Positions 35,761-47,828 of a stretch of 64,000 nucleotides of DNA are shown in pieces (the first letter of the stretch is position 1; each line of letters starts with the position of its first letter). The translations under genes and the position numbers were made by a program. The stretch covers positions 1-64,000 of the forward strand of contig WBMZ01011724.1 in assembly GCA_013400975.1 (NCBI GenBank). The letters run 5' to 3'. Source of the stretch: Atrichornis clamosus. Its lineage: Eukaryota > Chordata > Aves > Passeriformes > Menuridae. Below the pieces are notes generated by a model. That model did not search any database. It saw only the letters and a list, made by a program, of their open reading frames with translations, and was not told the DNA's origin.

Positions 35761-36178
35761 ACAGTGCAAGGTTAGAATGAAAATTTTCAAATATGACTAG
35801 TCTCTTTTGTAATGAAGGGATTCAAAACACTTGCCCAGATTTGTGGGGCTCCTGAACACAGCCCATTATCAGAGTGGAAGCTGCCATTCATCTCTTGCTA
35901 ACGGGTGCCATTAATAAGGTCCACACTTTCAGATGTAGTTATAATTTTATGTGCTTTGGCTTCTCTCAGGAAGGGAAAGGTATTGTGGATACAGGAAAGG
36001 CAGAACAGCCAGTGTTGGAGTTGAGTACTGTGTTTATCTGCACTGAATAATGTTTTGCTCTTCACTAAGCTCATCCTAACTCCAGAACTATGGGTAAGCC
36101 AAGGCTTTTACACAGACATCTGGGCATGCCTGTGTAGTCTTTATAGATTGCTTCAAACATTAGGGATAAAAGCATTTG

Positions 36179-36361
36179 TTGAACCACTGGAATAGGTTGC
36201 TCAAAGCATGGTAGATGCCACATCCTGGGAAAAATTCAGATTGGATGATGCTCTGAGCAACCTGGTCTAGTTGAAAATGTCCCTGCTCATTGTGGGGAGG
36301 GGTTGGACTAAATAACCTTTAAAGGTCCCTTCCAACCCAAACCATTCAATAATTCTGTGAT
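36179..36361 (+). mobile_element. CR1 LINE 3' end, plus orientation
   Basis: The segment contains ctggaataggttgctcaaag, tctgagcaacctggtctagt, aatgtccctgctcattg, ggttggactaaataacctt and tcccttccaacccaaacc, and ends in attcaataattctgtga, the CR1 3' terminus with a remnant of its tail repeat. It is 5'-truncated to about 180 bp. Only the 3' untranslated part remains. Confidence 0.93.
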
Positions 36362-37076
36362 TTGATTTCAATCCAACATAGAACTTGGGGTTTCACGTGC
36401 TTCAGTGCTCTAGTTGTCCCAGGAGAAAATACCTGATGAGAAGTTTCTAACTGCTTAGGACAAACTAGGGCTCAGAGCCACTCTCCCACATGACACTCTC
36501 CTGGGGTTTAGAACTGATTTCATGAGGCCAGGAAGAGAAGAAGCATGTCTGTACCCAGCAGTCCTAATGAGGAATGACTGGAAATTTTTTGACTGTACAT
36601 GGACTAATTTACACCATTATGCACTTATTAATAGGTAGAAGCTGTCTAATCTGCTCTTTTGCTATAGTTATAAAAGTCATGCAAATATCTCTGAATAAAT
36701 TCTTTTCCAGTGGTAGTAACCTGAACTTGTTCTCTCACATCCTTGATTTCAGTGTAATCAACAGAAGTTTATTTATCTTCTTTTAGTTGTTCACCCGCTA
36801 GTTCAATTCAAGAGGAGGATCAGCTTTAAATACTTCTTGAAAAGTTTACTCTTCGGTTTTCATTAAGCTCCTTTTAGTTTTTAATTTTATTTATTTATTT
36901 CTTTTACAAAGCTTGTGTAGGGTGTCAAGGGCAAATGGAAAAGCAATGAGAGTTTTTAAGATACTCTCTAGATGCAATTTAGGGCAACATACACACTTAT
37001 GTGCAATGAGTGCTGTTCAAGGCTAGCAATTCTTATTCAGTTAAGCCCACTGTGACTTCTGGATTTGATTTCTGAA
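36362..37076. other. Unique non-coding sequence
   Basis: No gene or repeat is recognised. Confidence 0.5.
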
Positions 37077-37107
37077 CTTTTGCCTGAGCTGTCTTTTCAG
37101 GCAAAAG
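37077..37107. other. Perfect hairpin: 11-bp arms, 9-nt loop
   Basis: The left arm cttttgcctga (37077-37087) and right arm tcaggcaaaag (37097-37107) are exact reverse complements around gctgtcttt. Too short for a microRNA precursor and without a T run as a terminator. It may be a protein binding site or a remnant of a DNA transposon end, or chance. Confidence 0.9.
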
Positions 37108-39955
37108 ATCTTTGATTTGTCAGGTAAAGCCAGTAGGCAGAAGATAATAAATTAATCAAATTCATCCAGTAGTACCAGTAGTTTTGAGATTTTGAAATAA
37201 CTTTTCCTTTCAATACGTGGCTTATTTTTAATTAAATTGGCAAGACTTCAATTATCTAAAGTAACTAAATACATTATGTATTCATTTAGAGACCCTATAT
37301 TGAGGCTTAGTGAGAGTTGTACTAATTTTGACAAATTTTAGGCAGAAAATTTCTCAGGGGAGTCCTGCTTTCTGTCATTCAAAAAGCTTTTATAATCATT
37401 TAGTCCAAAATGGTGATGTAGGCTGAAGTTTGAATCCCTGGCATATTGCTATAATGCTGCATTAGCTTAATCCTTCATTTTCTTGTCAATTAAGGACTTA
37501 TCTTTATTCACAGATTCACTTATCTGTTATTCTTAGAGTATTTTAATGCTAGTAGTTAAAATCCCTTTGTTTATGGCAATAAGGCACCATTCAGTTTGTG
37601 AACTTTATAAAACCAACCTCTGCCAATTTTGCTGTTTGAGAATTGCTGTAAAGAAGTGTTCCCACAGTAATTACTTATTCCAGAGATGTTCACTAAAGAA
37701 TGAAGTAAGGGGAAAGTGTATAAAACAATTGTGCTCCAACTGAGGCAAGTTTTACCCAGCACCTTCCCAGCAACTACAGGGCATTAAAAAAAAAATTCCT
37801 TGCAAAACAGTACACAAAAATCTGTTGTCTTTAATGCAGTTGCATATAGTGACTTTACAAATATTGGCAATTACTTAAGGTATTCACATTTAAATTAGAT
37901 CTGGCCAAAAGGTTGGGAAAAAGTGAGGAAGGAGGAGCAGGGGGGGTTAGCAACAGCTTTCCAACGTGGGGCTCAGCTGCCCATCATTACTCACTTTCAA
38001 TGCTTTGGCTCATGGGTAGTGTCACTCATTTTAATACACACTAAGTGACATTGAAGGAGGAATGGTGATGCTGAGATAAAGAAATAGGTGATAAACAAAA
38101 AATCTTTGAAAAATCTTTCCAATTGGATATTTCTTATGGCACACTAAGTATTCTTTTTTAAACTTTGTTGTGTTTGAAAATGTATTTTAAGCTGAAGTGT
38201 GCGGTAAGAAGGAAGGGAGTGTGCTGTTAATATTCAGTGGCAATTGTGGAAAACTGCCATGGGTTTGCACTTGGAGCATTTCATTTCAGCAAAACTTGTA
38301 GAAGGTGCTTGGACCAGCAAACCAGTGTTGAAAGCTTTGTGAAAACCTTAATGAGGCCAGGAGTTTACCCATGGCAACTGCCCCAGTCACTGGAAGCATC
38401 ACTTCTGAGAAACAACTAGCAAATCTGGAAGCTTCTATTTTTGTGCTACCTCAGCACATCTCAACAACAAAAAGCGTAAACCCAGATTTGACTTGAATGA
38501 AGTAAATTCTGCCTTGGAGACGCTCAGTGGAAATGCATCATCTTTAGTGTAACATAGAAAAGACAGAGAGAAAAGAAAACAAGTCTGTAAAGTTCTATTC
38601 ACGTCTGATTTTTGATATTAATAAATTAAGGGTTAGATGTGTTCTGCTTCCCAGACTTCAAGGGCCATATTTCTTCATGGGCAATAAGGAGCTTGTTTTG
38701 CAAACTCTGAGGTGATTCAATCCTCTTGCTTTTAGCTAAGGGAAGAAGAAAAGAATAAAAGGAAAAGTGTGCCTGTTCTAGTGATTTTGTTCATCTGAAG
38801 AAGTTGATGAAGATTTCTTTTGATAAAATGCAACAATAATTTTTAGGGTGCTTCTTATCTTTTCACTCATTATGACTGCTTGAGGAATAGAGCTAGAATA
38901 ATGGACTAAGCAAAAAAAATTTGCTTTGTAATTAGTCCAGTATTATCCTGAAGCCTTGCAAGAAGAGATTCAAAGATCGCTTTTTAACTAATTTTCCTCA
39001 GGGAAAAGCTTTGCATACTAAAGGCCAAGTGTAATAGATGTCTTCTACTTTTCAAAATATTTCAGAACTGGGTTGGTAATTGGACTTTAACCTAGAAAAC
39101 TATTTTCTCTCACTGTTCGTTTTTGCCAAGCATGAACCATTATTCTGTCATTCACTTTTTTGCCTACAGCTTCATGGCAGAGGATGACCTGGTGCTACAT
39201 CTTCTGCAAGATGGGAATTGTCAGCAGAAAGATCACAATTTAAAACTAATTCCTTCTGTCTGACTATCTGATATCCTGCTTGAGACTAAAGTAGTGTCTT
39301 CTTTTTGAGAGTGCCTGGTTTTGAGAGCTGTTATATACCTGTCATACCAGACAGACAGACGTTCTGTCTTTGTTGTGAACCATAGTGATCTCTACCCAAC
39401 AGAGATTACTGAGAAAATGTGTGGCTACTGGTTCCAAGTGACCTGTATACTAAACCCTGAGCCCTGTGCTCATCTTCCTGGTGAATTCTGACTCCAACCC
39501 TGCATTCCTCCTGTGTTATTTAAAAATGACATTTGCCTGCCAGAAGCATAGGATTAGCAATAGCTGTAAAATGTTGCCTAAGGATGGAAATGCTACTGAG
39601 AGAGTTTCACAATTGGGTTAACTTTTCTCTTGCAAGGGAAATATTTTGCATAGCATTTGCTTGAAAACAGTCTGTTTCCACTGCCCTTGTCTTTTAAAAA
39701 TTATTTTTAACCATTCTTGTAACACTTGGGTTTATATGAGCTGTCCATTTTAATTATGGAATGTCTCGATATGTATATTGCTCCACAGCTTTTAATCCCT
39801 GGCTTGCTTTGGAAGGCAATACATACCCTTGTTTTAAGTTGCATAATGCCAGCACTGAGTAAAAGCAGGTGATCTTGTGCATATGCAGCTATCCCATTTT
39901 GCAGTATTTTCTGTGCCATTCCTTCTGTGGAACACTCTGTTAAATGCAATTCTAG
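37108..39955. other. AT-rich non-coding stretch, nothing recognised
   Basis: No gene or repeat family is recognised. Frames are below 85 codons. Confidence 0.55.
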
Positions 39956-40430
39956 TAATGAAAGTGTAGATTGTAAACTATAATCTCCTTATCATGCTTC
40001 AGATTCCATTAAATGATCCCCATCTTATCTTTTAAATGATCAGCACAGCAAATACTTAACACTAAACTTCTGGATAATTCAGTTGTCACAAGCAATCATT
40101 TATAAACTGGTTCTTCTCCAGACTGCTGCCAGTCTGTGGAGCAGTAAATTCAGCTGGGCCCTGCTATTAAGCTCTATCCAGTAATTCAAATGATAAAATA
40201 GGAGACAACCTGAGCAGAATTTGATAAGTTAATGCACTTGATAAGTGCATCTTTCCTTGCTATATCAGAGGTGGTTTTTATTCCTTTATTGAATGATGAG
40301 TGGTCAGCAGAAACAAGTTGCCTGTTAATGAAATTTGCTTTTGACAAGGCAAGTGTCCTAAGAACTCATATTGATCGTCAGTGAGATCACCCAGGAATTT
40401 GCATCACCCATGGCAAAAGCTAAATGAGCA
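39956..40430. promoter_or_regulatory. Possible conserved non-coding element
   Basis: Non-repetitive sequence with attaaatgatcc, taaatgatcag, gataattcag, gtaattcaaatgataaaa, ttgataagttaatgc, a gcactt-gat-aagtgc inverted repeat (40248-40262, NKX-like AAGTG cores) and gttaatgaaatttgc. Motif-rich with no ORF. Enhancer identity is inferred from texture. Confidence 0.35.
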
Positions 40431-43400
40431 ATAGCTGAACCCAGATGTTGATGGGTTGAGGGTGGGAAGCGGCTCAGTAATGGCTTTCTGCAGTGCAGTC
40501 AGAGGGTGGCTGTGTGCAAGGGCAGCCACCAGGCCTCAGAACCTGGCTGATGAGGAGATCTGCAGCTCAGAAGTCTTTCACTACAGAACACTTTTCAGCA
40601 AGTTGCAGAAACTGGCTGTGAATGAAACCCACCTGCCTGAAACTGTAAGGTGCACATTATCTTAGACTTACAGTATCTGTCTCTCAGATAGAATGTACAA
40701 ATCTGGCCATGGAATTAGATACTTTCCTTCCTCCCCTGTGGATCTCAAAATCCAAAATCTGTTGAGTGGGTGAACCAGTTTTGAGAGCCTAAGCAAAAGC
40801 ACTGGATTTATCCAATATTTTTCTCATAACACCTAACAGATAAGTAGCTTCCAAAAGATGTAATAAACTTAAGTGAACCATTTAAAAAGCACCTAGTGAT
40901 TTGAAAACTCATAATAAAAAATAATTTTGGAGAGATGGTCTCAATGAGTTTCGATGGAAAAGTGTAGAACCTGAATTTGAGAAGATGTTATTGATGCTTT
41001 GAAAAGCCCTTTAAACAAATAGCCTTCAGACTCATTAATATGTTTTTCTATGCTTTAAATATGCTTCTCCTGGCATCTCTGCATTTTATGGATTGTAAGC
41101 AATCACAAGGATTATATCCCTGATTAGAGCATCTTAAGGGTGTTGTTATTCCATGTCTTTTATATAAGCAAAATACAGACATAATTTGAAGCCACAGATG
41201 TCCATGGTTAGATCTTTTTGCTGTATTTATGTACTTGCTCATTTATGCAAATATGAGAAATGTAATAGATTTTTCTGGTTTTCTGCCTTTGTTCGACCTC
41301 AGGATACCTTACAAATAGAACTACATTAGTTCAGATAAATTAACATCATGAAATGCAGACACATTTATAATGAAAGTAGCACGTTAGGCACGTGCTCTGA
41401 GATGAAACAGCCATATAAAGGGTTTTTTAATATTAATTTTATGGTTTTAATTTATTACAGTTTGTATTTCTTCTATTTTTATGGCAAAAAATATGTTTCT
41501 TAATGAGGTAATGTAGTTCATTTTTTGTCAGTGTTTTCTTGATAAAAGCAACTCTAACTTCACTTTCATATTCCTTGCAATACATATAAACTTTTACCTA
41601 GTTTTATTTTAATCAGTTTTAGAGGCATATTGCTCTCTTGTCATAAAGGATGTGAGATTTGCCAGATATTATTTGCATAGTTCAGCCTGATCAACTGTAG
41701 AGCTTTAACTTTTCCCTGCTCAAACTTTTCCTTTGGGTGTACTCTTTATGTGGATTTTGTTACATCTACTTAAACATATTAGATATGTGCAGAACAATAT
41801 CTAGCCAATTAGTAAGATTATTCTTCCGAATAGGATACGAATTGGTAGAAAGATTGTGCAGGTTTCCCAAAGTAATAAAATTTTTACTGTGAAAAGTATG
41901 GATATGTTAACTCATTATGTTCTGAAAATATGCCATATTTTTGTAGGCGTTTGAAGATTGTTTCCACTTCCCGAATATTCTAACATATCTTTTAGTATTT
42001 CTAATCTAATAGTATGTTACTACTTGTTTCTTTAAAAGGAATAATTTGAGCAAGTTTTTTGTTTGGGCCCAGGTTGAATTTGGTACATTGTATACAAGAA
42101 AGAGCCCAGACCAAACAAACCAACCCAAAGTCCTGTCCTACCCCTGATCTGGGTAAATGTACAAAGAGTAGTATATAACATGCCCTGCTGTGAAAGGCTT
42201 GTGATTGAACATCCCCCTGTGGTGAAGACAGGAGAACCTATAAACCTTCTCCACCTAAATGGGTGATTTAAGGTGATATTAGCCTTGTGAAGGCAGGGTC
42301 AGAAAACATTGATTAAAGCTGAGGTAATTTTGGGGTGGGGGAGGTGTTCATTAACCAAGGCCAGGTTCTGCAGCCTTCATTGCATTCAGGGAAGACACAG
42401 AACACTTCAGTTTAACAAACTTTCCAGTCCCAGTACTGAGACTGTGGCACACCACTACATTCCTGAAAAATCTGTACACTTTTGTATTAAGTCAATGGAA
42501 TACTCACACATTTGGGAACATTTCTTCTGGTGTGAAGAACAGAAGCAGATGAGACATGAGATGGGAACCATAAAAACTTCAGTAAAATGTCTCTTCACAA
42601 GGAGACTGAATTACTTTGCTTTTAGCATTCATTGTACTGACTGTTTTCTGAGTGATTTATTATACAGATAGGGGGTCTTTTGTTATTGCAATATATGGGG
42701 TAAGATTTCCTTTGTCAAAGAATGTGCCCTATGTCTAATATTTGCTAGACAGCAATAAACCATGTCAGCCTGTCAGCTTTACAGAGTCAGTAGGAACACA
42801 AGTGCCTGTTCTCCACCATGAACATTCCATTTTATACTGTAAAATTTGTACTTAAAGTTTTCCTGACTTTGCCAGACCAGCCTCAAATCAAGTCTGTTAT
42901 AAAACAAAATTTTATTAACCATATTTTTATTAAAAGGATGAGTTTGTCCAGTTTTTACCAAACTTTGAGAAAGTAGAATTGTATCTCCATTGACAAGGGA
43001 AAAGAAAGAAAGAAAAGACATTAAAAAAACCCAACCAACCCACAAGACAGTTTGAATTATCTGCATTTTTACACTTGGTTGATAACATTTTGAAGGTGTT
43101 GGATCCCTGTCTCTGAAAAGGTGTCTGTTTCAGTGGGCTATTATATTCACAACATGTTTATGCGAACAAAAAGTAATGATGACAATATTTCAGTGATCGT
43201 GGACTGTGTTTGCCTTAATCTTGGATTGCAGTCATGGCTAAGATGCCCTTTGTATATGATGGAATGATGAATTAGTCTTTCTGTGGGTAGGTATGAGTTA
43301 GTGCCTTGCGGTTTTGGTGTGTTTTTTCCTTCTGCTCCTGCTGTTCTTTAACATTCTGGTAGCAGTCACAAACTCCAGCCATGGAGGTTTAAACTCCACT

Positions 43401-43497
43401 CTAGTAAAGGCCATACAAATTTCAGCTACAAGCCCTTTTTAAATTTATATGTTTCTTTAATCTCTGTGAAGTTTGCAAGAGCTCTAATGTGTGGTGC
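40431..43497. other. AT-rich non-coding stretch, nothing recognised
   Basis: No gene or repeat family is recognised. A 120-codon plus-strand frame (42309-42671) lacks any domain I know. A 9-bp inverted repeat (tttgtttgg / ccaaacaaa) spans about 42058-42119. Confidence 0.5.
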
Positions 43498-43938
43498 TTA
43501 GCTCTGCTCTGGCAAGTTTACAGCAATATGGACTTGAACATGGAGCAGTTCTAACTTTCTGAAAGGGAATCCAAACCCATCTTTGACCACCTGTGAAATT
43601 TTCATGGGGATATGTTTATTTTGGCAGTGCCATGCCATGCCTAACATGGTGACACTGAATGCAGACAGCTCAGAATTATCTTTAGCCAGGAGCCTCTCTC
43701 TGCTTGTTAACACAATTTTTGGTCTTTTTCTTTTTTCCTGAATTTGCTCTATTGAAAAATGATCTGAATTTGAATGTAACAGTTTAGAACTTAAGTCTGA
43801 AAGTTTCAAAACTCCTTCTGTACTCTCTTCTGCTTCATTTCCTGCCTCCTCTCTTTTCTCATCTGGCTTCAAAGACTGTAGACTTGTGCAATCTACAGCT
43901 CTCAATGATAAGGTTAATAATGGATATTTGTGCTTTGA
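43498..43938 (-). other. Possible coding exon or retrocopy fragment
   Basis: A minus-strand frame stays open from about 43941 down to a stop at 43498, about 147 codons in an AT-rich region, and its first two thirds look like a real soluble protein: rich in E, K, S, with a run of acidic residues followed by a basic segment (EKRKRPK, about residue 76) and balanced composition. A pyrimidine-rich acceptor-like word ends in ctcaaag at about 43934, in phase with the frame. There is no good ATG, so it would be an internal or terminal exon, or part of a processed pseudogene. I do not recognise the family. Chance is a real alternative. Confidence 0.25.
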
Positions 43939-44769
43939 GAATTAAATAAAACATTCTTCAAAGTTACAAAATTATTGTGTACCAAAATTGAAAGCCAACT
44001 GCATGTAAAAATATTATTTATTATGCATTTTTTCTCTTAATTTTAACTTATTATCTTTGGTCTATTTATATTGGAGGAATAATAGGTTATGGTACCAATA
44101 CCACTAATAGAATTTTAATAAATCATTAAGAATCAACCTGTAAATATAATTTTTCAGCACACAAGTGTCAATAAGATAAAGCAGTGTTTATAAAGACCTA
44201 CTCAGTTCTACGTTTCATTGTTATGTGTATAGAATTATCATAGCACTATTTGTAAGTTGTGCTTTATTTTTCACTTCTCTATTTCTAAAAGTCTTAGAAG
44301 TTCAGAATTGCAAGGTGAAATGCAAAGATAATAAGAAAATGTAAACTCTACTAGGTGAAAATTACTGAGTAATTTAGAAAGGAGTAAATACAAACACTTT
44401 TCTTGGATTACTCTGGGATGCTGAAAGTGCATCATTGATTTTGTAGCAATTGTCAGGTTACAGAGAATGCTGTGAATGTCTGATGATTACAGCAGCAGTA
44501 ATAAAGTATGAAACATTTGTGATGGGTAAAGTAATCTGTAGCCTACAGATATAAACTTACATGGAGAAGACAGATTAAATAAAACCTTACTGAGCTTAAG
44601 AATGGAAAATACGAAGAATTGGTCAGGTAAATAGTAAATGAGAGCTTCCTCATCCTTTCCACACTCTCTCATTCTTCATGGACCAAGCAGTTGATTGTCC
44701 TAAGCCAGAGGTTATATCTGTATCTTCATGTCAATAGGCTGAGATCTGCCTTCTTGCATATATTTGCAA
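43939..44769. other. AT-rich non-coding sequence
   Basis: No gene or repeat family is recognised. Confidence 0.5.
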
Positions 44770-45215
44770 CCTTTTTTTAAACATTTACACTTAATTAAGT
44801 GTTTTGTGTTCTGTGGCAGTGAGTTCTATAATCTAGATAAGAGCTATGTGGAAATGTACTTCTCTTGTATGTACCTCATAAATGTATTTGAGCCTCCCTA
44901 ATGGGAAAGAGGGAATAATCATAACCACATTCTCTATCCTGCTGGTAATTTTGAAGCTTTCTAATTTATTTTATGTTCTTACACCATAGGTCATCCTCTT
45001 TGCTTTGTTCTTGTAGACTTCTGGTACATCTCTTTTTGGCAAAGTTACCAGAATTATGCCTGGACTTTATCATCATGTCTTTTGTTCTTTATTCTTTTTC
45101 TGTTAAGTTTCTAATATTCTATTTGTCTTTTTGACTCCCACTGAGCATATATTGTATTCTTATCAGTATATAGACAATAACTGTCCTAAATTGTAATAGC
45201 CAATTAGGATTACAT
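44770..45215 (-). mobile_element. Ancient CR1/L3-type LINE fragment, minus orientation
   Basis: A run of blocks in the right order matches my memory of the reverse complement of an L3/CR1-like 3' region shared by many amniotes: acttaattaagtgttttgt, gtggcagtgagttctataat, a tggaaatgtacttctc block, acaccataggtcatcctc, a gactttatcatcatgtct block, and then tttctaatattctatttg, tttttgactcccactgagc and taatagccaattaggat. Divergence is high, so the insertion predates the bird CR1 copies. Confidence 0.6.
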
Positions 45216-46844
45216 TATTATGTGTGCGAATACTTAGGTACACAGGGTATGTATACACTTCCATACATACAAATATATATATATACATAAGCATGATATA
45301 TGTGCCAGACCATGGCCTGATTTGAAGTCTGATTGAAATTCAAGAATAAATGTTTGGTCTCCTGGCATACTGTGTCTTTACCAGGAGATTCTCTCTGTTT
45401 CCACTGCAATGAAACATAAAAGATGGTTTGTAAGACTACATCAGCAATGAATGTAGTCTCTGCCATGTGTTTAAAAATTAATGATCAGAATTCCTTGATA
45501 TGAGTGCAGGTTAAGTACCTGCAGGATAGCTGTCACTACAGAAGTCATTTAGTTTGTTTCCCTGTGAATTTTTTTGTTTGCTCCACCTACAGCAATGTGA
45601 CACACTGCTCTTAGTGTGTGTCTTGCAGGTCTAGTGAACATCAGGAACACTTATATTTCTTTATCTACTTCTCTTTGGTGATGGGTTCACCCATCAGGCA
45701 GCAGAGCCTGAGATTGCTGGAGTGCCACTCATGGTGACCAGGTCATGACTAATCCACAGACACGTAGTGGTTTAGTCATCCCTGCTGGCACGGTGCTCTC
45801 CTGTCTCTAACTGCATCCAGGCAGAAGTGGGAGAAAACTGAGCCACACTTTCCTTTCATGAGAAAACAGGTAAATACAGTCTGCTTTAAAGCATGGCAAA
45901 TTTTCCCTAGAATTATCCTCAGTAGAAGCCCATGGTAAATTAGAAAATTTTATTTCAAAATATTTCTCATCAGGATATGACTAATTTTAAGCTTTGCCTG
46001 GAAGTCAAACATAGTCATCTTTATAAATACACTGTCTGCAGTTGACCATAGTGCTGTCATACCTGTCAAAGTATGCTACCTTTTTTCCTAATCCAGGCAT
46101 GGTTGGAATGTGTTAGACTGTTAAGAGTAGTCCAGATGAACGTGCTTTGTTTTGATGTGTTTGGAGGGCAAATGCTGCCTGAGAGCTGGCAGCTGGCCAA
46201 AAAAAAGAGAAAAGAGCACAGTTATGAAGCTGGAAGTCTCCTAGGAGCCATCCTGCCTACCAAACCCAGTGTGTCTTGGCCATGTTCCTCATTCTGCTGC
46301 TCCTGAGGTGGCCATTTCTGATGCCAGGTCCAATCCTCATGGCCTGTAAAATATTAGGCACTTGTGCCTTGCCTTCTAGTTGCTTGACCTTGCTGTGTGA
46401 TTTATGCCCTGGCAAACTAATTTATGTTTTCAGCCAGTGTGTACCCACCATGGGCTTTTTACTTGCCTCAATCCCAACTCATAATAATAGTGTAGAGAGC
46501 CAAACTTCAGTCCACATCTGTGCCAAAATCTTTAAAGTTCCCAAGCAGTTACACTGGAGAAGTCTTACTGGGCAATTCTTTATATATTTATATATTTTTT
46601 TAGTTAGTTGAATATTTATTTATTTTTAACCACAATGAGACTGTTTTATGGTCTGGGGAAATGGCAAGTACTTGTGATTGCTCTTTTTGCTCTGTTTTGC
46701 ATTTATCCCCTGTTTTGCACCTGATTAGAATGTAATGTGGCTGTTGTTTAAGAGGCTACAAGCTTAATGCAAATGTAACACATAGAGTTGTGTACACAGT
46801 CCTCTCAAACTGCTTGAATTCGTGGGATGTTTTGGTTTGTTTTC
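45216..46844. other. Non-coding stretch, nothing recognised
   Basis: No gene or repeat family is recognised. A short (TA)n tract lies near 45272-45286. Confidence 0.5.
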
Positions 46845-46945
46845 ACTGGGAGGGGGGGGTTTTTTGTGCATATTTGGGGAGCATTGTGGGGTTTGGGGCT
46901 TTCAGTTGTTTGGGGGGTTTTTTGTTCCTTTTGTTGTTTTCTTAC
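46845..46945. repeat. G/T-rich tract with several G runs
   Basis: At least six runs of three or more G on the plus strand (46850-46858, 46874-46877, 46886-46889, 46893-46896, 46912-46917 and others) between T runs. The spacing is looser than a strict quadruplex motif but folding is possible. It lies about 110 bp upstream of a TATA-type word. Confidence 0.7.
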
Positions 46946-47049
46946 ATGCCAAAGCACAGCTGATGGTGAGGGTGTTCCAGAGCAGAGAGGGAAAGGGTAC
47001 TCTGTGCTTCTCAGGACCTAGGAGAGAACTGTCTCCCACTCAGTCTGAC

Positions 47050-47120
47050 ATGGAGGTATAAATGAGGCCGGGAAAAATTTCCTTCATCTTCTGAGGATCC
47101 TTTTGGCTTCTGCCAAAATC
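47050..47120 (+). promoter_or_regulatory. TATA-type promoter-like segment
   Basis: TATAAAT (47057-47063) is followed by gggaaaaatttcc (47070-47082, NF-kB-like) and a perfect inverted repeat ttttggc-ttct-gccaaaa (47101-47118), close to an NFI site but with a 4-base rather than 5-base spacer. A start near 47088 would place a GC-rich leader before the ATG at 47203. The arrangement is promoter-like; function is inferred. Confidence 0.35.
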
Positions 47121-47159
47121 GGTTGCTGATTTCCCTACGTCTTCCAGAAGATTCTTGTT

Positions 47160-47457
47160 TCTAGGGGGCGCAGGGGCTTCCCGAGGTGCTGGCCGCTAGA
47201 GGATGCTCCTGGTCCGGCGCTGGAGAGCAGCGTACCCGGGCCGGGCATCCTCCTCCTTCCCGGCACGGATCCTAGCCCGGCTCCCCGGAGAGGACATCCC
47301 TATGAGGCCTCACCCGCACAGCCTGGAATGTACAAACCACAGCTTTGTGAGCGGAGAGCCGGGGCAGTTCCACTGCCCAAATGGGAAAGAAAAGCCATCC
47401 AAGTCACCGGCAAAACTGCAAAATGCTAATGACAATCAGAGAAACGCATTGTAGGAA
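47160..47457 (+). other. CpG-rich segment with an 83-codon frame, possible first exon
   Basis: About 16 CpG occur in the first 200 bp, against a CpG-poor background. An ATG at 47203 has A at -3 and opens an 83-codon frame ending at 47454 with an arginine-rich, acid-poor start (MLLVRRWRAAYPGR) like a mitochondrial presequence or simply a GC-rich translation. No known domain is found, and no clear splice donor is obvious. It could be an orphan CpG island, a first exon of a gene lying beyond, or a non-coding RNA start. The frame itself is weak evidence. Confidence 0.3.
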
Positions 47458-47806
47458 TTGGAGTACTTTTCTTCTGGTGAAGTCCTTGGGCTTATTTAGG
47501 TGACACTATTAATGCATATTTGGGATGTGCCCCACAGTATCAGAGTCCTGCTGTGGATGGCCCCACCTGGATGTGATTCAGATGTTCAGCTACCTTTCAT
47601 TTTTTTGTCCAATCTTTTTAAGTGATACAAATCTCAGTGCTTAAATGAGTCTTGTGGCTTATTCTTCAATAAATGTAATGGGAAAAAATCCTTAATTAAA
47701 AAAGAGACTATTTAGCATGTGAAGTTTTTCATGAAAGGCACATACATGAAATTAATTCCATATTTTTAATAAAATACAACAAACATTCTTCCCCTCCCTC
47801 AAAAAA
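47458..47806. other. Unique non-coding sequence
   Basis: No gene or repeat is recognised. Confidence 0.5.
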
Positions 47807-47828
47807 CCCCAACCAACCAACCAACCAA
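47807..47828. repeat. AACC microsatellite
   Basis: About five caac/aacc units, with degenerate units following to about 47840. Confidence 0.85.
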
